A DNA stretch of 64,000 bases from Lates calcarifer (taxonomy: Eukaryota; Chordata; Actinopteri; Centropomidae), in contig NC_066833.1 in NCBI RefSeq assembly GCF_001640805.2, positions 16,430,813-16,494,812 of the forward strand, given 5' to 3'. A program made the translations under genes and the position numbers. Below, piece after piece: positions 37,201 to 48,435 of the stretch. Below the pieces are notes generated by a model. That model was not told the DNA's origin. It saw only the letters and a program-made list of their open reading frames with translations, and did no database searches. Position 1 is the first letter of the stretch, and each line of letters opens with the position of its first letter.

Positions 37201-40200
37201 AAGTCAGTAGGATCCATCCTCTGAGACCATATACCTCTGAATACTGTGCCAATTCAACTGGTAGATGTCCAGATGTGAGGACCAAAGTGGTGGACAGAGA
37301 ATTAACTGATAGACCAGTAATGGTGTGCTAGTGTCACAGCGTGGCTAAAAACAGCATACAAAAGAAAATTTCCCCAAAAAGTAAATGATGCAACATTTTG
37401 ACCTACAAGGCCAGGCAAACACTAATGTGGACAAAGGGAAGCTCTATAAGCAAGACAAAACTGATAGCTCCTCCTTTGATTAGTAGATCACGTGATACAA
37501 AATAACACCATCTTCAAACAATGTACTATGCACATATAAAACAGACATGTAGATGATGACAACATGGAAATGGGGGGAGAATGACCTACCTAACATCTAG
37601 CAGAAGGCCTTTGAAGGTGGTCTGTGGCTTCCTGGCTCCTTTGGTCCTTGCACTTGTGTCTCCTTTATCATTGTCCTCTGCCCTCAAACTATCCTCCAGG
37701 AAATTTACCTGAAACAACAAAGGCCACTTAATTAGAAAAGAGACTCAGAATACTGATAATGTAATCATGTGACCCTTATCTAGTTCCTTTTCTGAAAATA
37801 AAAAGTCTGACCCTTGCCCTTCATGCAGAGAAAGCAGTCAGTTAATGAAGTTAATGACAGTCATATGTAATGATTAATAGGGTGAAATAGGGTCAAGTGT
37901 TATGTTATCAAAATAGAATCTTTATTGCAAAATACACTTTTTTCCTTTACTAAGAAAACCCCCATGATGACTCGACCCCTCTTCCTAGTAGCTTCCAATG
38001 GGTGCACAGGACCACAGGCAGTGTGTCCATATGAAAATGCAGAACCAAAACAACCCACAAACTCATGACTTTTGACAAACAAAATAACCTTAAATGAAAG
38101 TAGTTCAAGCTGCACAAACGTCACAAGATCATGGACACGGACTTTCACTTCTGCATAACAGCCATAAATCATCTGTGGACAGATCACAAGACCATACAAC
38201 AGCTGACAGGACAGAAATTGTGAAACATATACCCATATAAGTGTTGTGGACGTTATAGACAAAGTGGGGAAATGGATGCTTTCACAGTATTGCTGGCAGT
38301 ACATATTGTGTAAACAGATTGGAGAGTGAGCATAACATGGGAGGGATGGGGGGAGGAAGGGAGGGCAGGGGCAAAGGTGAGTGGACGCTGCATGTCATGG
38401 GAAGATTTATGACTCAGAGGGGAAGTGTGTCATTTGCAACACATTTGATACACAACAAAACATGTCATCTTAATTTAAGGGCTGACTTGTCATGCAACTG
38501 CCACAATGAAGACATCAAGAGATAATCAGCTGCTGATGAAATGTCTCTATTTATTCATCATTTTAAAGAGCAATCTTAACACAATTACGTAATGTTGCGA
38601 GTAGAAAAAAGTAAAACATGCACAGATTAGAGTAAAAAAATCAAACTTTGAAATATTAGGCTGTTTCATACAGATATCAGAATTAAAAGTAGTGTTTAAG
38701 GTTAGAGTAAGATCCCATCAAAGAAGAAAATAAATTGAAATTTATTTTGAGAAACAAATTAATTTAAAACAATTTCATTATCATAATCACGTACAGAGAA
38801 ATAAAATAGACCATAATAAAAGACATCTAAAATTAGAGAACTTCACAATGATTTCTACTCACTGTGTAAATTATGAAATGTAAAGACAAAATTGAAATAT
38901 TAGTGAAATACTAATGAGGAGTGTCTACTGATTATACAGTACATATTAAGGCACAAAACGAGATTGTCTATAATTATGATTAGCACTCTCTAGACTCTCC
39001 AGAGTCACAGACCTGGTGAGGATAGCATTAGTGGAAAAGGCACAAAGGGCTTTCAGTAAGAAGTTGCCTCAAAGGCAAGGATGGTTAAAGATTTAGTGCT
39101 GTGGGTTAATGGTCTACTGTAATATAACAGTAATTATCCTAGCAGTTTTCTAGTCTGAGGTTAGAAGATACAAATAATATGAAACTCTTAAAAGGGTATT
39201 AGTGTCAATGATACCAGTTTTCTCTGAGCTAATTAAACTGTGAAATGAATGTCTCACTTTGTTCAGTGTTTATGTGATATTGTGCAAAAGGTAGGTTACC
39301 TGTCATTTAGCCTACATCCCTACATAACAAAGTCAGATTTTTGTGGTTTGTGCAATACAATTTAGGGTAAAATTGAAATGTGTCTTCAAGGACAGGTCAA
39401 GGCATGAACATGTAAAGGGGTGGTGATGACATCAGTCGACCTGTGAGGCAGGTGCACCCACAAAAATTTGAATCATGTGAGTACACCTGCCTTTCCAGCC
39501 TGTAGAAATCTTCCGGACACACAGAGCTCCTTGTGTCACTGCCTTACCACCTCCAGCCCTTGTTTCAAAACAGAGAGAAAGGCAATTAGCTTCCTGAGGG
39601 GTTGGGTGGTGGTGGTGGTGGAGCAGGGAGAGTCTCTCCTTTGTTCAGACAAGATGGATCAGGAGCAGAGAGCTGAGCCCAAGTACTGTGGAATGTGTTC
39701 AGGTGGGCTTGAAGTGCTGACAAGTTTGCATATTAACACAGTGCCACAGGTTTAGTCACAGTACAGGCTACCAGTCATTAAGTCTAACTCATAATGTCTG
39801 ATGAAGATATCACGATACTGCTAATTAACCATTTATAACGATTACAAATTTATCTTAAGCTTTCATATTTACCTTTCGTCACCACTTACAGAACTTAACC
39901 TTGCTTTAATTTTTATTGTGTTTTGTTTTACATTTTTCATATTCATTTTTGGTCAACATCCAACAGTATAATAACCTCCATATGAGGATATACCCAGGTG
40001 GTTGTATCTGTTAGATCACAGAGGAGCCTTGAATGACTGAGCTTCTGGCCAATTAATCTTAATCACTATTAAAATTCACCATTAAAAGCTGGAGTTTATA
40101 GAAAAACTGCTGAAAGACTATTCTTTCACCATGAATATTCCTCAGCAGTCCCCTGAGAATCTGACTGTAGTCAGGCATATTCATACACGTATACTATACT

Positions 40201-43200
40201 ATACTCACTGTGTGCAGTGTCACTGCAGGGTGGTTGGGAAGGTTTCTCATGCTAACCTGAAAAATATCTTCTTTGCCACAGAGCTGACTCAGACATTTTG
40301 AAATGTAGTCTGACACCTCAGGGGACTGTAGTGCTCGTTATGATACAGTTCTTACATTTAGTATCTGGAGATGGAATTAAGTAATTTGCTCTAATAGAGA
40401 GCTATGTGCCTTTTCTCTAGGGTCATGCAGGGAAACTACATCCCACTCCGCCAGAAATATGCTAGAAAGAGTGAGAGGTGATTGTGTGTTTATATTTTAC
40501 AGTAAGAGCATTAACAAACTTCAAACTCGTGCCTGTGGAGTATTGTTGAGGCAAACAATTGACTGATTTGCATATCTCTGCTTTGTAAATCTAAATCTGT
40601 TGTGCATGACCAATGTGGTATTTATTAACAATGGGAGAGCTATTTGTTTGTTGGGGCTTAGGAGGCTCATGGGAGTAGCTTGGGGTGGCGCAGCACTGCT
40701 AGGTCCCTACAGCAGATACAGTCAGTGTCCTATAGGCAGCAGGCTACAAACAAAAAACTACAGCACAATTTGTCCTAGTCCTCACATCAAATATAGGTTA
40801 AACCCAAGTCTGCAGCTACTTGACTGTGACAAGAAAACAACAAAATAGCTGCAACACTAAATAACAACAAAGCAAAAAGGATTAGTTGCCATGATTAAAA
40901 ACAAGTTACACCGATATAATGAAAAAGTACAACTTTCTCCAAGTCTTAAGCATGCATTTCCTGATATCGGATATATCCTAAGATGACCCCCTTAATACTT
41001 TCCCATCTATTTCCATGCAGGCTTTCTTTGCATGCTGCTCCCTAGAAAAGAAGCTAAATAGATTATGAAGTGAGGGCTGGATTGTCCTGTAGGTAGTGAG
41101 TAGGCTCTGTGACATACACTGAAGTCCCGCTGCAAGCAGGAGAAATTCGGTGACACCAGAGTGAGAGGGAGGTGACAGTGACTGCAGACATATTCAAGCT
41201 GAAGCCTGTGGGCGTCTCGGTGGAGGTGCTACAGTGGTGCTGTGTGCTGCTGTTTGGGGGAAACAGGAATCCAGCTACAGCGGGGAACAGCTTAAAGTAA
41301 CAGACTTGACAACCTCTGTGGATCATATGAGGAGCTGAGAGGATGAGAGAAGCAGTGTGCTGGCTGTGATGCACGGGCTTTGTTGGCAGGATTTAATTGC
41401 AGCCAAAGACATTAAGAGTCACCTTCACAGAGACAATGAGCAAGAGCTTAACACCTACCAAATCAGGGCATTACTTGCCACTTAATTCACAGTTGTCTCA
41501 ACAGAGTGGTCTGACTTCAAGCTGTAATCTCTGTCTCAATTTAAAGGAAGTGCATGAAAGAAGAAACAGGAGGAATCTCTGATCATAAAGCATCTAATCT
41601 GACTGGGAGCAGAGTGCCACATTTGTAAGAGATGGACGCCATTGCCTGAAATGCCACAATTAGAATTAATCATGACTCAATCTCTCTCAGCTCACATTAC
41701 ACATGAGAGCAGCTACACAATAACAAAAACACTGGTCCTGCTACCTATATTAGTTTTAACATCACATTCATTTACTGATTTTATTCAGAAACGCTTACTC
41801 ATCCTTATTCAAGATAGACAATGAGATCAAACAAAGGAACCCACATACTAGTGCTGTATCCTGCCAAAGAGAAGACTTGTGCAGCACACAAGGAGTCCTG
41901 CCTTATACTGTAGTGTGCAAGGGTGAAGTAGAGTTTTTGTTGCATCAATATTTAAATGAAAGAAAAGGTACCTTTTTGGGCTTTACCGCAACCTCTGAGT
42001 TGAAGCTGGACTCAAGAGCATCTTTGCCCTCCATTTCACCCTCTTTGCTCTCCGTCTCGTCCTCACTAACAATGGGCCCGTTGTCACAGATGGGCGTTTG
42101 GAAGTCATCGTCAGGCAGAGGCGGGTAGCTATACTTGAAGGGGTCCTGAAATGTAGCCAGATGTGTTGTATTACTACAAACATGGTTTTTAAAGCATGTA
42201 CAATCATTTATCAGTGTCAATCTAAATTTAGGTAGCATTACTATATGTTTTTGATAAGTACAGAAAGACACAACTTCCAGGTTTATAAATGTAACAATAT
42301 TGGTTATGCAAAGGAAATTCTGTTAAATTAAACTCATATTGATTATTTATCAAGTTAGATTTCACTTTCATTGTCGACAAGTGTCAGTTGACAGTCGCAA
42401 CCTGAGAGACCCGAGGCCTGTACTACAAAGCAGGATTTGAGGTTAGCAAGGTAAATTCAGGTTTTCAGGGTTACAGTGGTGGTTCACTTCTTAGCAGGGT
42501 TAATTGCCATGGTAACTTATACTGAGCAGTTAACCTGCTCTGGAGCACATTATGTTCAGAGGATCACATCAAAACCTGTCAACAGCCCAACTACTGACCA
42601 ATCAAATCATGGGAAAAACCATGGTCATCATTCCTAAGGATCCCAACCCAGACAAAAGAGTTTACAATAAAGTGACAAATAATAAAGAGCCACAAATATT
42701 TTTATAGATCAGTCTGATTGTTTGTTGTTTGTTGTTCCAGACCACTCTGTTTTTAAAACAACTTCTAAAAAAACTCAGGGAGAGCTTATACACTAAATAA
42801 ATACATAATAACGATTATAGCTTCATTTTAATTGAACAAAGATTCTTTAATCCAACAGAATCCCTGACAATGTTTGCTCACTGCAGCTCAAAATAACATC
42901 AGGAGACTCTGTGATGTTAACTGGAAGTAAAAACTAAACCCTCTATGTCTTTTATCTGAAAAATTATCCACACATTGTTAGATATTTCCCATGATTATAT
43001 ATGATTGACCTCATCAGATGTCATCAGGCAGCAGAAAAGCTCAGACATTACTTTCATTAAAAAAAAAAAAAAAATCTGAATCACATGTTGATAACAGTTT
43101 ACTTATCATCTGACAAAGAGCAAGTCAGTTAGAAACTTTATAATTCCCATACTTATTTACAGTCTGTCTTCAACCTGACTTTAATGATTAATGATTCTTT

Positions 43201-43791
43201 TCTATCCTAGTTATGCGATCATATTTTTTTAATATTTCAACCTACTGAATATGACTTTTGGACACTGGTATAACCAAATTAACCTGTAAGTACAACCATA
43301 AAGTAAGTATTTTATTTATGGTTCTGACAACATTGCTTTTAATTAACAATTCCACCTCTTTCACATGAAAGCGTTCATGTCCAGTTTGGGACATGACCTA
43401 CTGAGTTGATAACGTATGACCACTTAGCAAAACTGCGGTTGTTAGATTTAGTGAAGCCAGATGAACTGAACTTGCTTCGTCTTGCAGGCCTCTGAGAATT
43501 CATTTCAGTGTATGGGGAGCTGCTATAAGCATGAAAACGGTACAGTGTTTATTGTTTCACCACACCTTAAGGTGAAATCTGTAATTTCATGTATTAATAC
43601 AAATGTTGGCAATGAAACAGTATTTGAGATTTTAATCAGAATTTGTTTAAATTGATTTAACCTTATGCAACATAATTGTGCATCACAATGTCATTACAAT
43701 ACGATCCCACTACAAGATGATAAATATTACTGAATTTGTGACTAGTTCTAGTAACTAACTTCATCTTTTGAAACTGTCTGGCAGACATTAT

Positions 43792-43826
<35 letters not shown>

Positions 43827-46800
43827 AATATATTATATATATATATATAGATATAGATAGATAGAAAAACATGAAAACATACCGTTCCACCCATGTGAGG
43901 TGGCAGGTACTCAGGGCCTATGAATGTCTGGACCTCAGATCTGGATGCAAACTTTAGTTTGCTGATTGCCTCAGGACCCAACCACGACTTCACAATCTTC
44001 CATGCCGCTAAAATGAGACGTGTTTTATTCTCAATATGTCAGAATCAGATCAGTCTTTAGATAAGTTACTGATGGACATAAAGAAACACCATTTTGCATG
44101 TGCTATTAAGAGAGAAAAGGCTCAGTCTCACCATTCATAATCCAAGGCATATCCACAATGATCATTTTGGCTGAAATGGTAAGTAACAACAAAGTATGAT
44201 TGTTAATCACTGTTAATGAGTGAATGTAACATATTTCTATCTGGATTAATCTTCAGTGTTACTGTTTTACTTACATAAAAACTTTGGATAATATACTTTG
44301 AAGCAATTGATAATATACTTCACAAACTCCATGTCCTGAAAAACAAAGTGGAAAAAACAATGATTTAAAAAACCAAATAACACCAAAGTCTTTATGCTTT
44401 ATGGATTTTCAACAGGGAGAATGTTTATTCACTCTCAACCGCCTCTAGAAATGACCCACTTAACATAAAAGGAAAATTCATTACAAGCTCCTCTGAATGA
44501 TGCCCCGCTTGATCCCTCTCAAATACTGTGTCTGAGAAAGACTTCAGGATATTATTTGGCAAATTTTTTGAACAGCCTTACACTTTTATTTTGATATGAA
44601 CTATTTGCAAAATAGACCATTACATGACTTGCTGTTTTGCCACCATTTGATTGAACTACCTATATCTAACAACTTTTTTCATTTAAAGAGTTAATTTTGC
44701 TATAAACCATTTTAAAAAAGAGACAGTTCACAGTGAATGGTTTAGACTCAAATACATTCCCTCTACATAAATAACAAAGGGCTTCTGATTCGAATAAATA
44801 ATTTCATCTGACGTTAGGACAGTGCTAGAAAATCTAATCATGCCTTATAAATCATATCTAAAACCTGTATATCCAGGTCAAAGATTCTGTCATTCTTTAA
44901 ATCATTTTTAGGTGAATATGATAAGTGTTCATCTTACTGTTTTATGTTAACTACAATCATCAAACAGCTAATACGTCAATAGATACAGCCCCTATACCCT
45001 GCCTGGGCTCTATAATTGGCTAGAAGCCTCATTGCTATGCAGGAGTCTCACTCCCGAGCTTTAATGAGATCATTCTGGCTACCCTTGCTCTAGCTCATAC
45101 TGTGGTTCAACAAGCTTCAGTAAGGCTGTTTTCCAAACTGATCTTCTAATCTACTCATTTCATATTTAAGTTGCATAACTATCCATCCCTCCTGCCTTAT
45201 ATGTGTTGGTTTATTTGTATTTAATAGAGCCATTTCTCTAGGAGAGAGCCTTGCCAATGAAATACACTTGCTGACAGAGAGCTCCATCAAGGAGCTAACG
45301 CCTGTGACATAGTGAGCCTACGGATTAGGCAGTCCACTCAAACTGACCAACGGGATTTAAAGGTTACTTTAATCTCCAAAGTGTAAAACCACTGAAGAGC
45401 ATCAGTCCTTGCAAGACCACAGCTCAAACAGCAAGAAATACGAGGACACTCAACAGCATTTCGATCACAGCACAGTCACAGCAAAGAAATGGTTGTTTTT
45501 AAGTAAGAGTGAAACATATTTAATGGTAAGGAAATTAAAATGTTTGATTTGAAGACCTAGATTTTATACAAAATATAAGAATTCAAGTTTGTATTAAATA
45601 ATAACAAGTCAGTTTTTTTTTTTTTTAAGTAAACTGATATAATTGCAAAACACATTTTCTGAAACACCACCATCATGGACTTACTATATTGCTGAGGCCA
45701 GACTCTGCCATGTCAAACACAACAGTGAGTGGCATCCCAGGTTCTTTCTTTGCATACCGCTCCAGCCAGAAGGCAACATACTTCTTCTTGTCCAGGATTG
45801 TTTTTGCATCCTTGAACGTGCAGCTTTACTTTAAACCAGACTAAACACAGGAAGCAAAGTAAAATATATTTGTTTTTTAATTAAAGTATGAGTAGTTTTG
45901 GATTTGTGTAAAAAATTGGTAACTGTTAACACATGCTTCACAGGACTAGATAGCATATTGAAATGTTAAAAATGGTTATATTCTAAATCAGTAGAGATTA
46001 TGTAGGTTTGTAATAAAGCATGTACATACAGAGCTTGTTGCCCTCTTTGTCATAGCCGTGGAGGTAGACAGCACCAGTCTCGAACATCCATCTGGGAATA
46101 GTACTCTCAGTGAGATCTGAAACACGCAGACAGACACGCATTATACTGTTAATGGGTGTTTTTCTTATTTAAACACAACTATACATAACATGGCATTGTA
46201 GTCAGAGGTTACCTGTAAGATTCTTACACATCTTTTCAACTATTTGAATCTTTCTCTCTCTTTGGAGGCACATGATATTTTACATTAGATCTTTTTTTCA
46301 GCCATCCTTAATATAGGCAAAATGAAGCAATTTAAATTGTCTGAAATATATTTCAAACAGGACTGAACAGCAGCCCTTTCTTACTTTTCAAAGGAAGTCA
46401 CCTAATTACCATACATTTCATAAAACCCAGTTTCCCTAAAGTGAGTCTTCCTTAAAATGCTTCAGTTAGCAGACAACAGCACACTTGCCATCAACCCTTT
46501 TCCAAAAACTAAAATAAAGAACTAACAACATACGGCCAAAGTCATACAGCCCAAGTCATAGGGTCCCTGCTGCTCCTGAATACTAATGACTTGAATAAAT
46601 CAAATCATCCTAAAAACAACTGTTTGACAAACTGAATTTACTGGATTAAAGATGAACTGACAGCAACTCAGACAAATTCCTCAGAAAACAGAAACAGTGG
46701 GGATTGTTCTCGAGGGTAGCCTATGCGTGGAGATACGGGTGTTTAACACACAATGACACACTGTTAAGATTCATCCCAAAGCAGAATAAAGACAGCCAGT

Positions 46801-47879
46801 GATGTGTGTCGCAAGCTTGCAACCATCTAAATATGGCAATGTCAACATTTCTACTTCTGGATATTGAACTTTTTAGTAGAAACTGAACTGTGCCTGTGCT
46901 GAAAGCTAGCATTAAATATGTAATCAGATTCACATTTTTTTTCTCCTTACTTCTATGACAGCTGATTGTGCTTAGACTGCATTTCAGTTCTGTGAACTGT
47001 TAACTTCTTTTGTTTAATTAAAAATGTATTTTCCAAAAAACAAAAAGGAACAGAAAAAAAATACTGTTTGGGTATTTAAGTTTAAGAATTCAGGTGTTGT
47101 TCTAGCACTAGTAGCAGAAAGGATGTCTAGCCCTACTTTTAAGTGATGTGAAATTGTGTTACCATTCAGCCCAAATTCTTTTCTCCACTGAAGACTTTCA
47201 TCAATCATTTTCAAGGCATCACCAACATCATAAAGTCTCCATGTCAGGTAGCCCTCCACCAGAGCATCATCTGTTTGAAGCCTTTCCACATCCCTGGAGT
47301 CATATTTATCTGTAGAATCTGTAAACATAGAGGCATAAACAGATCACAATCACATGATGTCCAAAATCAAAGGGAGTCAGCGCAGGGTTTCGCTAAAATA
47401 CTGTTCAAGCCATGATGACCATATTGTGCTGTAAACTCGGTTAAAAGGCCATAATGTTATACCCCCAAGCTGTAATTAGTCTAAAGTACTACAGTTAGAG
47501 CTAATGTTAGCTAGTTATCTGTTGGAGCTTATCTGGGCTCCGAGCATTTAGGTCAGCATGACGTTAAGTAATAGTAAGTGGACAGTTAATCTAAAATATT
47601 TGAATTTATGTAAATGATAATAACCGAGAAAGTGACTGGTCGAGGAACAGGTTCATTTCTGCTTATCCACTATAACTTGCGTTACCTTGGAGGAACTCAT
47701 TCTTGAATCTCTGTCTCGTCTCCTCAATCTTCTTTTCGAGGTCCTGTCAAAACAGAGTTCATTCAGGGTTAGACACGTCTTTGGTTTCAATAGCGATATT
47801 CGCAAAGCAGCTCAGAAAAGTGTGTTCAAGAGGTCTTTAACAATACCTGCTCTCCTTCGTGTTGGTCAAGTTCAGCCAT
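31231..47879 (-). CDS. mospd2: Motile sperm domain-containing protein 2 (MOSPD2), with a +1 frameshift in exon 5
   Basis: MOSPD2 is a tail-anchored ER protein whose MSP domain binds FFAT motifs to tether organelles; it also has a CRAL-TRIO domain. Fifteen minus-strand exons: 47847-47879, 47686-47743, 47163-47318, 46030-46116, 45685-45840, 44275-44335, 44132-44170, 43883-44007, 41972-42145, 37590-37708, 33973-34066, 33532-33628, 32783-32903, 32448-32550 and 31231-31383. CRAL-TRIO spans exons 3-8 (DKYDSRDVERLQ, VYLHGYDKEGNKL, YLPPHMGG), then an acidic linker. MSP spans exons 10-13 (SPAEELSFGS, NVTKNQVAFKV, TTAPDKYRVKPS, FWKEVPKTKIMEHR). A hydrophobic anchor follows (VLIGLVLVLVVLNLLCLYLL). Exon 5 is 156 bases where 155 is needed. 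The extra base lies near 45813-45816 and causes a literal stop at 45713-45715. Corrected length is about 524 residues (human 518). Starts 557 bases from fancb. Confidence 0.95.
31494..32138. mobile_element. Foldback/MITE-like element in mospd2 intron 14-adjacent region
   Basis: Near-identical inverted ends start ggaatagttcaa...ttgggaaatta at 31494 and appear reversed at 32111-32138. The interior repeats the pattern: aaactgctactctgg and acatgttatacttcc on the left; agacagagccagactaac, gtttccagtctttatg and taagctaagctaacta, reversed, on the right. The sequence matches a 'ggaatagttcaacattttgggaaata' repeat I recognise from percomorph fish. It looks like two partial copies head to head. It lies between mospd2 exons 14 and 15. 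Confidence 0.6.
32708..32746. repeat. (GATGA)n / (GATAA)n pentanucleotide satellite
   Basis: About eight copies of gatga/gataa in the mospd2 intron between exons 13 and 14. Direct observation. Confidence 0.9.
34067..36819. other. mospd2 intron 10, left part
   Basis: This is intron between exons 10 and 11. No exon or nested gene is recognised. Confidence 0.5.
34536..34550. repeat. G15 homopolymer
   Basis: Fifteen consecutive G in a mospd2 intron; a place where assembly length is unreliable. Confidence 0.9.
36820..37325 (+). mobile_element. Dispersed percomorph repeat, copy 1
   Basis: It opens with gtcagcatgctaattgac...gctaacatgctaatgtt. It goes on through ttgtcaagacatttcactcaaaatgtcaacctcac and tctaaagtcagtaggatccatcctctgag to gaccaaagtggtggacagag. 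This order of landmarks is a very common repeat in percomorph genomes. A second copy is at 60768-61020. Confidence 0.7.
37709..41971. other. mospd2 intron 9
   Basis: No exon is recognised. A (GGT)n run lies at 39605-39622. The longest open frame (37900-38304, minus) has no family features. Confidence 0.5.
42415..42625. mobile_element. Harbinger-like MITE fragment
   Basis: Begins ggcctgtactacaaagcaggattt and runs through ggttttcagggttac, gttaattgccatggtaac, ctgagcagttaacctgctctgg and agcacattatgttcagag. I recall this pattern from a dispersed non-autonomous DNA transposon in fish that opens 'gcctgtactacgaagc'. The right end is not well defined. Confidence 0.5.
43795..43858. repeat. (CA)n plus (TA)n microsatellite
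   Basis: Pure CA to 43824, then tatatatata and gatagatagata-like units, 25 bases from mospd2 exon 8. Confidence 0.95.
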
Positions 47880-48435
47880 GTTCAACCGTGTCCGGATATC
47901 TAGTTCCTTGTTGAGCTAGCCAGTTAGCTTACCAACGTTCAGATGAATCTGTGCGAAGTATGAAACTGACTTCCCGTGTTCGCCATTTTGGCTCCCGCTG
48001 TGGCCACACCTCTCCGTTGTGCTGTTTGATTGATCTTAAAGAGTACAGGCAACGTTGGGTGGTATTCAAGATCACGGGGAGGATTTATCTAATCAAACAT
48101 CCGCGTGATTCGTTTAGATACAAGACTAGCGAGCTAAATATGTTATTTTTCATGGTGTCGACTTTTGTTTACCAACTCTCACCCACAATGCACTTGACAG
48201 GAAGCGTTCAATTTCAGGTGGCGCGCTGATACGAGTGCTCAAACGGTCGATATGAGACATTGAATGTGACTAAATTTCTCACTCGCAAGTAAACTTGGCA
48301 GCTAGTCGTCCATCTGTATACCTTGGTGACACTTATGCCATGAAAGTGACAGCACCCAACTTAGCAATAGCGTGAACTCAAGCTGTTAATAGCGGTTCGG
48401 AACTTTCTTTGTACCCGATGTTATGCTGATGCGTA
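47880..48435. promoter_or_regulatory. Bidirectional promoter of mospd2 (-) and fancb (+)
   Basis: The start codons of the two divergent genes are 557 bases apart. The block is CpG-containing, has no TATA box near either gene, and includes CGCCATTTTGGC (about 47981-47992, YY1-like) and an ETS-like ACTTCCCG (about 47968-47975). The head-to-head pair is also present in human. Start sites of transcription are not visible. Confidence 0.7.

Noticed and set aside
37900..38304. 134-codon minus-strand open frame in mospd2 intron 9
   Set aside because: No family motif, no splice context and no neighbouring exon; mospd2 phases are complete without it.
43663..43993. Open frames over the CA/TA microsatellite near mospd2 exon 8
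   Set aside because: Val/Cys and Ile/Tyr runs are translations of the microsatellite; only the exon 8 part is coding.
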